Numbered from the stretch's first letter, positions 7,792 through 18,820 are shown. The stretch: DNA of 38,233 nucleotides from Sinorhizobium terangae (GCF_009601505.1 NZ_WITC01000106.1:1-38233), one strand, 5' to 3'. The notes: a model not told the origin generated them from the sequence alone. Translations and numbers: made by a program.

Positions 7792-7882
7792 AGCTACATC
7801 CTCCGTAGAGCAACATAGATACGAGGAAGCGCCAAGAAGCGTGGCGCTCCCTGACCATGCCGACCCCAATTGGGGCATCGGC
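7792..7882 (-). promoter_or_regulatory. ROSE-like RNA thermometer in the hsp20 leader
   Basis: Read on the minus strand, the leader contains three stem-loops in a row. The first is GCCGA...TCGGC enclosing CCCCAATTGGGG (7859-7882), the second is AGCGCCA/TGGCGCT (7828-7848), and the third covers the Shine-Dalgarno. Its sequence UUGCUCUACGGAGGAU closely matches the ROSE signature, in which a UUGCU stretch pairs with the GGAGGAU of the ribosome binding site and melts with heat. ROSE elements are known before small heat-shock genes of rhizobia. No promoter could be fixed with confidence upstream. Confidence 0.78.
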
Positions 7883-7977
7883 AGGTATGAGTTGGGGACT
7901 CCAGACCGTCGCGTCAAGAGGGTGTCGAGCCCATTCAAGCCTCGGCGCACGTGAAATGGCGCTGTGAAATCATGGCA

Positions 7978-8004
7978 TTAGCACTCAATGTGGTCGAGTG
8001 CTAA
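7978..8004. promoter_or_regulatory. CIRCE operator (HrcA binding site)
   Basis: TTAGCACTC, nine bases, GAGTGCTAA is a perfect CIRCE inverted repeat. HrcA binds it to repress groESL at normal temperature. It lies about 150 bp before groES and 190 bp before the divergent hsp20 start. Confidence 0.95.
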
Positions 8005-8021
8005 AAAATTTCATCGCCCCT

Positions 8022-8049
8022 CTTGAAACTAAAAAAACAGAAACCAGAT
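8022..8049 (+). promoter_or_regulatory. candidate sigma32 (RpoH) promoter for groESL
   Basis: CTTGAA (8022-8027), 16 bases, then CCAGAT (8044-8049), close to the alphaproteobacterial RpoH pattern of CTTGAA and CCATnT. It sits between CIRCE and groES, giving a groESL leader of about 100 nt. Confidence 0.55.
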
Positions 8050-8152
8050 CGATTGGCGCGATGCCAAAACATCGTGCGTCCCGCGTCGGATTCGAGTCGG
8101 ATGCGGCGCGGAGGAGCTTCTGTAACATCTGTTTGTCCACGAGGAGAGCGAC

Positions 8153-8467
8153 ATGACGTTCCGTCCTTTGCATGACCGCATCTTGGTCCGCCGCATTGAA
8201 GCCGAGGAAAAGACGGCCGGCGGCATAATCATCCCCGACACGGCGAAGGAAAAGCCGCAGGAAGGTGAGGTCATCGCCGTTGGCCCGGGCGCGCGAGATG
8301 ATAGCGGCAAGCTTGTCGAACTCGACGTCAAGGCGGGCGACCGAATCCTGTTCGGCAAATGGTCCGGCACAGAGATCAAACTCAACGGTGAGGAACTTCT
8401 GATCATGAAGGAATCCGACGTGATGGGCGTGATCGAGAGCGAAACCTCGGCGAAGAAGGTCGCCTGA
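8153..8467 (+). CDS. groES: co-chaperonin GroES
   Basis: A 104-residue Hsp10 that forms the heptameric lid of GroEL. The sequence shows [27 protein letters not shown], with the mobile loop [16 protein letters not shown], and then [16 protein letters not shown] and [28 protein letters not shown]. Length matches the family. GAGGAG lies just before the ATG. It is followed after 28 bp by groEL. A CIRCE element and a sigma32-like promoter lie upstream, so both HrcA repression and heat-shock sigma factor activation are expected. The copy is probably one of several groESL operons, as is usual in rhizobia. Confidence 0.97.
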   Translation: MTFRPLHDRILVRRIEAEEKTAGGIIIPDTAKEKPQEGEVIAVGPGARDDSGKLVELDVKAGDRILFGKWSGTEIKLNGEELLIMKESDVMGVIESETSAKKVA

Positions 8468-8483
8468 GAGCCGGGCCGATTGA

Positions 8484-10124
<1,641 letters not shown>

Positions 10125-10134
10125 CGAAAGCGAT

Positions 10135-10161
10135 GGGTCCGCGCCCGAGGGGCGCGGACCC
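10135..10161 (+). terminator. stem-loop after groEL
   Basis: GGGTCCGCGCCC, three bases, GGGCGCGGACCC: a perfect 12-bp GC-rich stem starting 11 bp after the groEL stop. No U tract follows, so it may end transcription poorly and mainly stabilise groESL mRNA, letting some transcripts continue into the protease gene. Confidence 0.55.
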
Positions 10162-10318
10162 CTGGTGGAGCTGTGAACTGATGCCTCGGCCCTCGATGGG
10201 CAGGGCGTTCGAATATGGTTGGAGCAGGTTGGCAGGAGCCCTGGACGAGGCTCCGATGAGGCTGGACCCGAGGCCCGCCTATCCGCTCCGAAGGAGGATC
10301 TGAAGAATCGGGGCAAAA

Positions 10319-11665
10319 ATGATCACGCGTTCGTCGAAATATGTTGGCGTATTCGCCGCACTCGTCCTCGTGCTGGACCCTGCGCCGTTCCCGGCGGCGC
10401 AGCCGCAGCCCGCCATTTCGGCAAGCACTCAACAACGGTCGCTCGCCGATGTCCTGGAGGAGGTTACGCCGGCGGTTGTCAATATTGCGGTGAGGTCACG
10501 CGCTCCCGCCGAAACCAATCCTCTCTACAACGATCCCTTCTTCCGCCGCTATTTCAACCTGCCGGAGCAGCAGCAGCAGCGGCTAAGCGCCGGTTCTGGC
10601 GTCATCGTCGACGCGGATAAAGGTTATATCCTCACCAATCACCACGTTGTCGCGGACGCCGGGGAAATTGCGGTAACCCTGAAGGACCGCCGCCGCTTCA
10701 CCGCCGAGCTGGTCGGCAGCGATGAGGCAACCGATATAGCGTTGCTGAAGATCGACGCGGACAAGCTGAGGGCGCTTCCGTTTGGCGATTCCAATGCCCT
10801 TCGGGTCGGCGACCCGGTCGTCGCGATCGGCAATCCGTTTGGGCTTGGTCAGACCGTCACCTCCGGCATCGTCAGCGCCCTTGGCCGTGGCGGGATCAAT
10901 GTCGAGGACTATGAGGACTTCATCCAGACGGATGCCTCGATCAATCCCGGCAACTCGGGAGGCGCGCTGGTCACTGCGGACGGCCTGCTGGTCGGCATCA
11001 ACACCGCGATCATAGCGCCAGCCGGCGGCAATGTTGGCATTGGCTTTGCGGTTCCGATCGCGATGGCGTCGGCAGCGATGGAGCAACTGATCAAGCATGG
11101 CGAAGTGCGGCGCGGCCGGATCGGCATCTCCGTTCAGGATCTGACGCCGGACCTGGCCGAAGCGCTCCACATAGAGGAGAGCTCCGGCGCCGTGGTCGGA
11201 AGCGTTGAGCAGAATTCGCCGGCGGCGCATGCCGGGCTTCAAGCCGGCGATGTCATCACCGCCGTCAACAATCGCAAAATCACCGGCTCGGCAGATCTCC
11301 GCAATCGTATCGGCCTGGCTCAGATCGGATCGCAGGTCGAGATCGAATATCTCCATGATCGGGCTCGCAAAAAGGTGACATTGCGCATTGAGCCGGCCGA
11401 GGCAAAAGCTGGGGCCGAGGCGATACCCGCTTCCCTGCAGGGCGCGCAGTTCCAGGATGCGGCGGGTAACGTGGTTGTCTCCAGCATTGAGGATGGAAGC
11501 GCAGCAGAGCGATCGGGTTTGCGCGCGGGCGACGTGATCGTTGCCGTCAATCGCCAGCCGATCGCGACCGTCGCGGAGCTCGCCGCGGCGTTAAAGGACG
11601 CCGGCGGCACGATTGCGCTCGATCTGTTTCGCGGCGGCTCAAAACTGTTTCTGGTGATCGGTTAG
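10319..11665 (+). CDS. periplasmic HtrA/Deg-family serine protease
   Basis: A 448-residue envelope quality-control protease of the DegP/DegQ type. It has an N-terminal hydrophobic segment (residues 8-20, export signal) and a trypsin-like domain with catalytic His109 (TNHHVV), Asp139 (ATDIALLKI) and Ser213 (NPGNSGGAL). Two PDZ domains follow at about 255-345 and 370-448, seen as GLQAGDVITAVN and GLRAGDVIVAVN. A glutamine run (PEQQQQRL, residues 82-89) lies in the LA loop. It degrades or holds misfolded periplasmic proteins. It follows groEL by about 195 bp and precedes the NEW3/ABC genes closely, so it may head that operon. An AAGGAGGATC site lies upstream of the ATG, although somewhat distant. 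Confidence 0.94.
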   Translation: MITRSSKYVGVFAALVLVLDPAPFPAAQPQPAISASTQQRSLADVLEEVTPAVVNIAVRSRAPAETNPLYNDPFFRRYFNLPEQQQQRLSAGSGVIVDADKGYILTNHHVVADAGEIAVTLKDRRRFTAELVGSDEATDIALLKIDADKLRALPFGDSNALRVGDPVVAIGNPFGLGQTVTSGIVSALGRGGINVEDYEDFIQTDASINPGNSGGALVTADGLLVGINTAIIAPAGGNVGIGFAVPIAMASAAMEQLIKHGEVRRGRIGISVQDLTPDLAEALHIEESSGAVVGSVEQNSPAAHAGLQAGDVITAVNNRKITGSADLRNRIGLAQIGSQVEIEYLHDRARKKVTLRIEPAEAKAGAEAIPASLQGAQFQDAAGNVVVSSIEDGSAAERSGLRAGDVIVAVNRQPIATVAELAAALKDAGGTIALDLFRGGSKLFLVIG

Positions 11666-11707
11666 GTCGCCGCGCGCATGGATATCGAACGTCGAAGGGA
11701 GAATGAG

Positions 11708-12895
11708 ATGAGGACAATTGCTCGATGGATCACTGCAGCAGCATTGGCCCTTGGAGCGACATTTGCATGCACACCGGCTGTTGCTCAAGACCAGCGACAG
11801 GAAGTCGCCAAGCTTACCGGCTTCTGGCTCACGACACCGCATCCGGAACTGGCGATCCGCCCGGGAGAAACCGAAACAATTCCGCTGACGCTGCGCAATG
11901 CCAATCTGCCGCCGCAGCGGGCGTCACTTGAAGTTACAGGCATTCCCGATGGTTGGAAATGGTCGCTGAAGGGCGGCAACCGCGAGGTCTCGGCTGTCAT
12001 GGTGGCGCCAGATGCGACACAGGAAGTTAACCTCGAACTGACGCCGCCCGAGGGCGCTAGCGGCGAGCGCGTTCCGATTAACGTGAAAGCGCGATACGCA
12101 AACCAGACCGCCGATCTTCCCCTTGTGGTGAAACTATCGGAGGCGGCGGAGGGTGGCTTGGAGCTGAAATCCGAGCTGCCGGCGCTGCGAGGTACGGCCA
12201 GCTCCACATTCAGTTTCAAGATAGAAGCCACCAATGACGGCGCGGAAGAGAACCTCTTCAGTCTCGCCGCCAATGTGCCCGATGGATTTCAGTCACGCTT
12301 CAAGCGCGGCTATGGCTCGGAAGAGATTACCGGCTTGCCGATCGAGGCCGGGGCGAGCGAGAACGTGACATTGGAAGTAACACCGCCGAGGTCAGCACCG
12401 GCTGGCCGCTACCCGGTCGTGGTCGAAGTGGCGGGCGGTGGAGCGAGCGCTACGACCGAGCTCAGTATTGAAGTAACCGGTCAGCCCGACGTTACATTGA
12501 CTGGGCCGCGGGAACGCCTCTCCGGACAGGCAGAGGCTGGCAAGGAAGCGAGCTTCCCGTTCACACTCGCCAACAATGGCAGTGCGCCTGCGACCGACAT
12601 CGAACTGTCGGCTAGTCCCCCATCAGGCTGGAAAGTCGAATTCGAGCCCGACCGCGTCGATCTGATCGCGCCCGATGCTACGAGGCAGGTGAACGTCAGG
12701 ATTACCCCTTCTGAAAAGGCAATAGCGGGCGACTACATGGTCTCGGTGCGTGCGAGCGGCGGGCCCGTGTCGGAGTCGGCTCAGTTCCGCGTCACTGTAA
12801 ACACATCGACGATCTGGGGCATGGCTGGACTTGGCGTCATCGCAACCGCGGTGCTCGTCCTCGGCCTGGCGGTGATGAGGTATGGACGGCGATGA
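11708..12895 (+). CDS. NEW3-domain membrane-anchored exported protein
   Basis: About 395 residues. It has a signal peptide ending near CTPAVAQ and then three repeated beta-sandwich units of the NEW3 type (alpha-galactosidase-associated, COG1470). Each unit shows a [16 protein letters not shown] strand, a [11 protein letters not shown] or [11 protein letters not shown] turn, and a P-E-G-x-x-G-x-Y/V-P-V terminal strand. A single C-terminal transmembrane helix (about 370-390) is followed by RYGRR, leaving the bulk in the periplasm. The ATG at 11708 is preferred over an upstream start because of GGGAG spacing and the signal peptide. Its stop overlaps the ATPase start (ATGA). It probably works as the periplasmic partner of the adjacent ABC system; the substrate is unknown. 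Confidence 0.85.
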   Translation: MRTIARWITAAALALGATFACTPAVAQDQRQEVAKLTGFWLTTPHPELAIRPGETETIPLTLRNANLPPQRASLEVTGIPDGWKWSLKGGNREVSAVMVAPDATQEVNLELTPPEGASGERVPINVKARYANQTADLPLVVKLSEAAEGGLELKSELPALRGTASSTFSFKIEATNDGAEENLFSLAANVPDGFQSRFKRGYGSEEITGLPIEAGASENVTLEVTPPRSAPAGRYPVVVEVAGGGASATTELSIEVTGQPDVTLTGPRERLSGQAEAGKEASFPFTLANNGSAPATDIELSASPPSGWKVEFEPDRVDLIAPDATRQVNVRITPSEKAIAGDYMVSVRASGGPVSESAQFRVTVNTSTIWGMAGLGVIATAVLVLGLAVMRYGRR

Positions 12896-13830
12896 GCACG
12901 ATGGTCATAGAGGCAAAAGGACTGATGAAGCGCTACGGCTCCACCGTGGCTGTTGCCGGAATCGATTTGTCGGTTCGTGCCGGAGAAGTCGTCGGCTTGC
13001 TCGGACCGAACGGCGCCGGCAAGACGACCACGATCCTGATGCTGCTGGGTTTGACCGAGCCGACCGAGGGGAGCGTGCATATTCTCGGTAAGGACCCGCT
13101 GCGCCAGCCGCTCGAGGTAAAGCGAGAGGTCGGCTATCTGCCTGACGCCGTCGGATTCTACGACAGCATGTCAGGACGAGAAAACCTCGCCTATACCGCT
13201 CGCCTTGCCGGCATGTCTGCCGATCTTGCCCGGGAAAGCATTGCCGCGGCGCTCGACAAGGTGCGGTTGGCGCAGGTGGCAGACCGCCATGTCGGCACCT
13301 ACTCCCGTGGCATGCGTCAGCGACTCGGCCTTGCCGAACTTCTGATGCGCAAGTGCTCCGTCGCCATCCTGGACGAACCGACCTCCGGCCTCGATCCACA
13401 GTCCACCCAGGAATTGCTCGACCTGATCCGGGCGCTGAGCCGCGACGGCATGACGATCCTGCTATCGTCGCACATGCTCAACGTGGTGCAAACGGTCTGC
13501 GATCGCATCGCGTTGTTTAGCAACGGCCGGATCGGTTTTCTCGGCACCATCCAAGAGCTCGCCGATAAGATCGGTGGAGGCGCATTCATCATCGATGTCG
13601 AGGCCGATGGCGTCGACCTTTCCGAACTAGGCACGTCGGCCGAGGGCGTGAAGTCGATCGTGGCTGGCCGCCGGGGTCATTGGCTGGTCGAAGCCGAACG
13701 CGATGTCCGCCCGGAGCTCGCCCGCCTCGTCGTGGATGCTGGCGGTTCCCTGAAGAATTTGGACCTGCGCCGCGCTCGGCTCGACCAAGCCTATAATCGG
13801 TTTTTCCGGGAGGTTGTCCATGACGCGTGA
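12892..13830 (+). CDS. ABC transporter ATP-binding protein
   Basis: A 312-residue ATPase of the CcmA/NosF type that powers type-2 ABC exporters. It shows Walker [10 protein letters not shown] (38-46), the signature [12 protein letters not shown] (138-149), Walker B VAILDEP (157-163) with the D-loop SGLDP, and the switch His in LLSSHML. The last ~90 residues form the C-terminal extension common in this class. The start overlaps the NEW3 gene and the end overlaps the permease by 11 bp, so the three are translationally coupled. NosF/NosY-like pairs with a periplasmic beta-rich partner are known, but here NEW3 domains replace NosD. Confidence 0.92.
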   Translation: MSTMVIEAKGLMKRYGSTVAVAGIDLSVRAGEVVGLLGPNGAGKTTTILMLLGLTEPTEGSVHILGKDPLRQPLEVKREVGYLPDAVGFYDSMSGRENLAYTARLAGMSADLARESIAAALDKVRLAQVADRHVGTYSRGMRQRLGLAELLMRKCSVAILDEPTSGLDPQSTQELLDLIRALSRDGMTILLSSHMLNVVQTVCDRIALFSNGRIGFLGTIQELADKIGGGAFIIDVEADGVDLSELGTSAEGVKSIVAGRRGHWLVEAERDVRPELARLVVDAGGSLKNLDLRRARLDQAYNRFFREVVHDA

Positions 13831-14773
13831 AGGCTCACCCTTCAAAGGCACGGCAACGATCGCGTTCAAGGAAGCGGCCGATCATATGACCAGCGCGCGG
13901 ATGCATCTGATCATGCTGCTCGTGCTGCTCACCGCAATCGGCGCCGTCTATGGCGCGATCGGGCGCATCACCGAAACCACTGCCGAGGATCCTTTCCTGT
14001 TCCTGAAGCTGTTGACGGAGGCTCGCGAACCGCTTCCATCCTTCGCCGCCCTGCTTGGCTTTCTGTTGCCGTTGATGGCGATTGCGTTGGGTTTCGACGC
14101 GGTCAACGGCGAATACGCCCGGCGAACGATGAGCCGGCTCCTGGCGCAGCCGATCTACCGCGATGCGGTGCTGTTCGGAAAATTCCTCGGTGGCTTGCTT
14201 GTCATTGCGATCGCGCTGCTGACGCTCTGGCTGCTCATGACGGGCCTCGGCATCCTGTTCCTCGGTCTGCCTCCGTCGGCCGCCGACATCGTGCGGGGTG
14301 TCGCCTATCTGGCCGCGACGCTCGCCTATGCCGGTGTCTGGCTGGCGCTGGCGATCGCATTCTCGACCTTGATCCGCTCGCCGGCGACCTCGGCGTTGGC
14401 CGCCTTGTCGGTCTGGCTGGTGCTCGCGGTGTTCTGGGACATGATCGCGCCGCTGCTTGCAAGCGTGCTGGCCCCTATTGATCCGCTCGATCCGATGACT
14501 GTGGTCACGCAGTTCGAAACACAGCAGGCCGTCAGCAGGTTCTCGCCTCAGACGCTTTACGGCGAAATCACCGGGATGCTGTTGAACCCCGCGGCGCGAT
14601 CGGTGGGCCCCTTGTTCTTCGATCAGGTCCAAGGCGCGATCGCCGGCGCACCGCTACCGACCCTGCAAAGCCTCCTGGTCGTATGGCCGCAGTTCGCGGG
14701 ACTGGTCGCTGCGATGATCCTGCTGTTCACCCTGACCTATGTCGTCTTCCAGCGTCAGGAGGTCAGGGCATAA
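13820..14773 (+). CDS. ABC-2 type permease (NosY-like)
   Basis: About 317 residues with six or more predicted membrane helices. The N-terminal stretch [18 protein letters not shown] before the first helix is typical of ABC-2 permeases of the NosY/YhaQ type. Later come [42 protein letters not shown] and a [14 protein letters not shown] helix pair. The real ATG is at 13820, 11 bp inside the ATPase gene. It forms the membrane channel of the transporter with the preceding ATPase and NEW3 protein. The cargo is not evident. The location behind an HtrA protease suggests a role in envelope maintenance. Confidence 0.88.
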   Translation: MTREGSPFKGTATIAFKEAADHMTSARMHLIMLLVLLTAIGAVYGAIGRITETTAEDPFLFLKLLTEAREPLPSFAALLGFLLPLMAIALGFDAVNGEYARRTMSRLLAQPIYRDAVLFGKFLGGLLVIAIALLTLWLLMTGLGILFLGLPPSAADIVRGVAYLAATLAYAGVWLALAIAFSTLIRSPATSALAALSVWLVLAVFWDMIAPLLASVLAPIDPLDPMTVVTQFETQQAVSRFSPQTLYGEITGMLLNPAARSVGPLFFDQVQGAIAGAPLPTLQSLLVVWPQFAGLVAAMILLFTLTYVVFQRQEVRA

Positions 14774-14830
14774 CGGTTGCCAGGCGCTTCGTCACCCGCA
14801 AAGTTGATTACCCATGAATGGAGGAGAACG

Positions 14831-15226
14831 ATGGAGCATGATCGCTTTCGACATCCGGTATCAATCTTCGTGGGACTCGGATTTCCGGCCGAGATCCACG
14901 GCGTCAGCGAGGCCTACACCTGGCTGAATGAGTGGCCGCCGTCAAAGCGGAATCCAACCCACGCCATCGCGCTCAATGCCTGCAAAGCGGCACTTGCGGG
15001 CGAGATTGATGCCGAGACCGCTCGCACGGCGCTTGTTGCCTGCGCGCGACGGGCAAATCTCCTCGCGCCTGACACCGGCACGATCGTGGGCGCGAATAGA
15101 CCGACGCAGTCGACACTGTATCGCAGGCCGGTGGCTGCAAAGGGGTCGTTTGCGAGAGGGGGCGAAATAGTACCTTATGCGATCGGGAGGGGTACCTTAA
15201 GCGACCGTGACAACTTCACACGATAG
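14831..15226 (+). CDS. DUF982 domain protein
   Basis: A 131-residue protein with the DUF982 pattern. The seen blocks are FRHPVSIFVGLGFPAEIHGVSEAYTWLNEWPPS, HAIALNACKAALAGEIDAETARTALVACAR and LLAPD. DUF982 is a small family of unknown function found mainly in rhizobia and often in many copies per genome, commonly on plasmids. The ATG at 14831 follows GGAGGAGAACG. The C-terminal 30 residues are unlike the family and low in complexity. It is the last gene of the stress island. Confidence 0.82.
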   Translation: MEHDRFRHPVSIFVGLGFPAEIHGVSEAYTWLNEWPPSKRNPTHAIALNACKAALAGEIDAETARTALVACARRANLLAPDTGTIVGANRPTQSTLYRRPVAAKGSFARGGEIVPYAIGRGTLSDRDNFTR

Positions 15227-15447
15227 GGATTTTGGCGGGTTTCGCCAAGCGGCCATCGAAAGAACGCGCAGGCATGGCTCGATTGAGCCCATTGCAGCCG
15301 TTCGGTTCGTCGGCGAGCGCGCCTGCCAGAGTGATCGTTCATTCCTCGCCTTGAAGGGATCGAACCATCGATACCGCAATTCGCATGCACCATTTTCGGC
15401 GCCGACACGTGCGGTTGGAGGACATGGTTCACCAGCCGCCGCCTATG
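15227..15447. other. convergent gap, nothing recognised
   Basis: Between the DUF982 gene and the GH32 gene, which face each other. Short frames on both strands lack a convincing ribosome binding site or known product, and no U-tract terminator was seen. Confidence 0.35.
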
Positions 15448-17175
15448 CTAGTTACTCCAAGCCGAATCATAGCTCCATGCCTCATACGTTTCGATCCGGC
15501 ACCTGTCGGCGGACTTCACTTCAAGCGAGGTCAGGTCTGTGACCTTATAGGTACGGCGCGTGCCGCAGACCGCGCCCCCATTGGCGAAGACCTCGACGAC
15601 GCCGCGGTCGAAGAACAACGTCAACCATTCGAGCGTCAGCGGCGCTGAGCGGTACTTGATGTCACCATTGTCCTCCGCCACGGCCAGCTCAAGTCGGCGG
15701 GCGCTGTGAGCCAACCTAAAGCTCTCTCCGTCGCTGCCGCGCGCGATGATCTGAACTCCATCCAGATCGCCTGCCAAAGACAACTCGACGGGGCACCCCG
15801 GTTCGCATGCGAATTGGCAAGGTGCAGTCTGTCGAAGAGTGCGGGCGCGCAGGCGCTGGCAGCCCTTCTCCGGCATCATTGTCAAATTCCGTTCGGCGTC
15901 GAGGCCGAGCACGCGCGGGAGCGACAGCTCCCCGCTATAGGGCGAACCTCCCGGCTTGCGGAATTCCCAATTGAAGAGCCAGGCAAAAGCGATCTGGCGG
16001 TCCTTTGCCAGGAAGCTCTGCATTGCGTAAAAATCGGTGCCGAAATCCAGTTCCTGCAAAGCCGGGGTCGCGGGCATGAAGCGGTCGCCCTCGAATGTGC
16101 CGACCTGCGCGTAAAGCAGGTTATGACGGCCGGTTTCCGGCTCAGTGTATCCTACAAAGCCCATCACCAGCACATGATAACCATCGAGCTCGAAGAAATC
16201 CGGGCACTCCACGCAGCGCGCGCCGTGCCGGCGAAAATGCTCGGGAGCGCGATAGAGGACGGACAAGAATTTCCAGTCCTCGCCGTCCTCGGACCCATAG
16301 AGCAGGACGCCTGGATCACCATCGATCGCCGCGCCGAGCACCATCCGATATGTGCCGCAGGCCGCATCATACCAGACCTTGGGGTCACGGAAGTCGTGGG
16401 CGATACCGTCGGGACCATTGACAAGCACCAGTTTGTTGGCATCCGGACGCAGGAGATCGGTCGATGGCAGCACTCGCTTCTGCACCTCCTTGTAGTCCTT
16501 GAACAGGTCATAGGCCGGCAGCCGCTCCGTGTAGTAGAAGCTGAGCTTGCCCTCGGGGCCGACGAAGGCACTTCCCGAGAAGGCGCCGCCGGTGGCGCCC
16601 AGCGACCAAAGATTCTGTTCCGGATGCAGGAAGACCGGCAGATGGATCCAACGGTAGAGGTCGTCGCTGACGGCATGGCCCCAGTGCATGGGTCCCCATT
16701 CAGATTCAACGGGGTGGAACTGGTAAAACAGGTGATAGCGGCCGTCGACGAAACACAACCCGTTCGGATCGTTCATCCAGGCCTGAAACGGCGAGAATCT
16801 GAGCTGCGGGCGATTTGCGTCGCTCTCGTACCACTCCGGCCAGGATGTCCTCGGTCGAGCGATGACGCGGCCATCGCGCAACTCTAGGAAAGTCACGCCC
16901 TTCTCAGCGACGTCATCCGGATTGAAGCTGTATAGCAGTGGAATTTCAATGGCGCCATCGTCCCATTCTAGCGTGAGCGGGCCGGCCGCATAATGGGTAT
17001 AGGAATAGAATTGAAAATAGGGCGGCAGCTGTGCGATCCGGTAAACGACCCCATTGCCGGCACGCAGAACGAAGGCATCGGCGTCTTCTTCCGGAGCTGA
17101 TTTTCCAGGCTTTTGCCGAGCCCAGATCTCGAACCGCACGCCGTGCTCAGCATCCAAATGCACCCTGTTCTTCAT
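15448..17175 (-). CDS. glycoside hydrolase family 32 beta-fructosidase
   Basis: About 575 residues. The GH32 catalytic core shows the nucleophile motif WMNDPNG (Asp136 from the chosen ATG), the FRDPKV motif that stabilises the transition state, and the acid/base Glu in ECPDFF. FSGSAF and the YAMQSF loop are also family features. About 125 residues precede the core as an extra N-terminal beta-rich domain. There is no signal peptide, so it acts in the cytoplasm and releases fructose from short fructosides. The ATG at 17175 is preferred; the longer GTG start at 17211 has no ribosome binding site. It follows the GH91 gene in an operon with a sugar ABC importer, and most likely cleaves inulobiose or similar products made by GH91. 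Confidence 0.9.
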   Translation of the reverse strand: MKNRVHLDAEHGVRFEIWARQKPGKSAPEEDADAFVLRAGNGVVYRIAQLPPYFQFYSYTHYAAGPLTLEWDDGAIEIPLLYSFNPDDVAEKGVTFLELRDGRVIARPRTSWPEWYESDANRPQLRFSPFQAWMNDPNGLCFVDGRYHLFYQFHPVESEWGPMHWGHAVSDDLYRWIHLPVFLHPEQNLWSLGATGGAFSGSAFVGPEGKLSFYYTERLPAYDLFKDYKEVQKRVLPSTDLLRPDANKLVLVNGPDGIAHDFRDPKVWYDAACGTYRMVLGAAIDGDPGVLLYGSEDGEDWKFLSVLYRAPEHFRRHGARCVECPDFFELDGYHVLVMGFVGYTEPETGRHNLLYAQVGTFEGDRFMPATPALQELDFGTDFYAMQSFLAKDRQIAFAWLFNWEFRKPGGSPYSGELSLPRVLGLDAERNLTMMPEKGCQRLRARTLRQTAPCQFACEPGCPVELSLAGDLDGVQIIARGSDGESFRLAHSARRLELAVAEDNGDIKYRSAPLTLEWLTLFFDRGVVEVFANGGAVCGTRRTYKVTDLTSLEVKSADRCRIETYEAWSYDSAWSN

Positions 17176-17236
17176 TCGATGATCTCGTTGATGACTTTTC
17201 CGAATAGTCACTGAATTTCGAGAGTCTGCGCTCGGT

Positions 17237-18631
17237 CTATATTGAAACTCTGCCCCTTTTCCCAGGAACTGGAGTACTCCTAAAGGCGTTCATTGTTTTG
17301 TCCATCTCAACCTGTTCGTCATTTCCTGAATCCAGGACTGTATTCCGTACCGACCCCCTCTGCACAAGTACCGTCGTTACTTCGAGCGCCTTCAAGTTGT
17401 TAGTTGAAAGCAATGCGCCCACTTGCGTTGAAAAACAGGCACTGTTTGGTGCATCATTGATTTGCGATATTTCGGTTGTCGCCACGATGTGATTATTGGC
17501 TATGTAATTGCCGCTACCGGAAACCACATTAATTATCACCGGCTTTACGGCGAGAGGCCTGATATATTGAGTATCTATTGTCTCTGAAATGTGGTTCGCA
17601 ATTATCGAATTGTTGCTGCCGTCAATTTTCATAAGGCCGAACAGATCATCCAAGCCGTTATCGTACTTCTGCATGGGCGCCCATGGCTCGCGATCTCGCA
17701 AAAAGTGATTTGAGGAAACCAAATTTTCGCAACAGTTGGCAGCAAAAACCAACATTCCGGGATAAAACGAATGGAATCTATTTCCGGTGACCGAGGAACG
17801 CATCACGCCGGAAAAATAGACACTGCTAGCACCTCGAGGGAATACGTTGTTTGAGGATACTAGAATGCCCCCATACTTTTCAGCATAAATGGAATGTCCC
17901 CTATATCCGGCTCCGACAAAATTATTTGCTATTCTTGAGGCCTGCCCCATACCTTTCAATTCGATACAGTTTCCGCACTCAGCAATGAAATTGTTGTCTA
18001 TCGCCAGCGCATCTGCATCATGAACAATAACTCCATGCTCCAGATAGATAAGACCCATCCCCGTTATTCGGCATGAGTCATTGGCGCTGCCTACATAGAT
18101 TCCCGTTTTGCCGTTCTTATATGTATTTTCTGCATCATTTTGCCCCGAACCATCGTCAATGAAATGTAGGCCATCAATGCAAAAGTCAGCAAACTCCACA
18201 GAGCTTATACGAGGATTTCCGGTACGCTTAACATAAAACGCGGCTCCAGCAGTCTCACCGTCGGCGGCCTCTGGAGAGATGTCCACAAGTATACGACTAC
18301 CGCCCGGCCACACCTCGTGCCACCGTGCCAGCTCGTTTGCGGCTGTGTTGAAACGGATGCTCGAAGACGTAAAACCGTGTCCAGAGCCCACAATTTTCAG
18401 ATAGCTCACGTCTATAACGACTTGAGTGGCAAGACGGTAATCGCCTGGCGGTATATAGATAACTGCTCCAGGTTTTCCGCCATCATTTAGATCGGAAACA
18501 GGTTGCCTGCTTTTGATGTCTGCAATGATGCTATTGATGACCGCTCCAATATCCTCACGGGGATTACCTACGGGATACTTCGTTACGTCGTAACAGTTCT
18601 CGCTAACCATTGTTAATGTCTTCTCGGACAT
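17237..18631 (-). CDS. GH91 family difructose-anhydride enzyme (inulin fructotransferase or DFA III hydrolase)
   Basis: A 464-residue right-handed beta-helix protein that I recognise as close to GH91 enzymes (inulin fructotransferase, DFA III-forming, and DFA III hydrolase). Seen blocks are YDVTKYPVGNPREDIG, GAVIYIPPGDYRL, LKIVGSGHGFTSSSIRF, FYVKRTGNPRISSVEF, ITGMGLIYLEHGV and LRDREPWAPM. Asp207 and Glu218 have the 11-residue spacing I recall for the GH91 catalytic pair. No signal peptide is present, unlike secreted inulin fructotransferases, so a cytoplasmic DFA III hydrolase that opens the anhydride to inulobiose is more likely. The gene is visibly AT-richer than both neighbours, which suggests recent transfer. 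GGAG precedes the ATG. It sits between the importer genes and GH32. Confidence 0.87.
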   Translation of the reverse strand: MSEKTLTMVSENCYDVTKYPVGNPREDIGAVINSIIADIKSRQPVSDLNDGGKPGAVIYIPPGDYRLATQVVIDVSYLKIVGSGHGFTSSSIRFNTAANELARWHEVWPGGSRILVDISPEAADGETAGAAFYVKRTGNPRISSVEFADFCIDGLHFIDDGSGQNDAENTYKNGKTGIYVGSANDSCRITGMGLIYLEHGVIVHDADALAIDNNFIAECGNCIELKGMGQASRIANNFVGAGYRGHSIYAEKYGGILVSSNNVFPRGASSVYFSGVMRSSVTGNRFHSFYPGMLVFAANCCENLVSSNHFLRDREPWAPMQKYDNGLDDLFGLMKIDGSNNSIIANHISETIDTQYIRPLAVKPVIINVVSGSGNYIANNHIVATTEISQINDAPNSACFSTQVGALLSTNNLKALEVTTVLVQRGSVRNTVLDSGNDEQVEMDKTMNAFRSTPVPGKRGRVSI

Positions 18632-18820
18632 TTCTTACTCCAGAGCGGTAGTAGACTGATGTTCTTGATTGGCTTGTTGCTTGCAAGCCGACTGGGGAAT
18701 GCGTTCAACCAGCTCTCTGTTTTGGTTTGTAGTAAGCTCGTAGCTGGAGATCCGAAGGAGTCGCATGTGATTGGTGGCAGTAGAGGCGCTAGTCATTCTT
18801 GTTTTTTCCTGGCTATACCA

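Noticed and set aside
15227..15447. Remnant of a transposase in the convergent gap
   Set aside because: Short frames on both strands suggested IS debris, but no conserved motif could be identified.
15706..16887. 393-codon plus-strand open frame inside the GH32 gene
   Set aside because: It is antisense to a well-supported enzyme, and its translation has no family motif.
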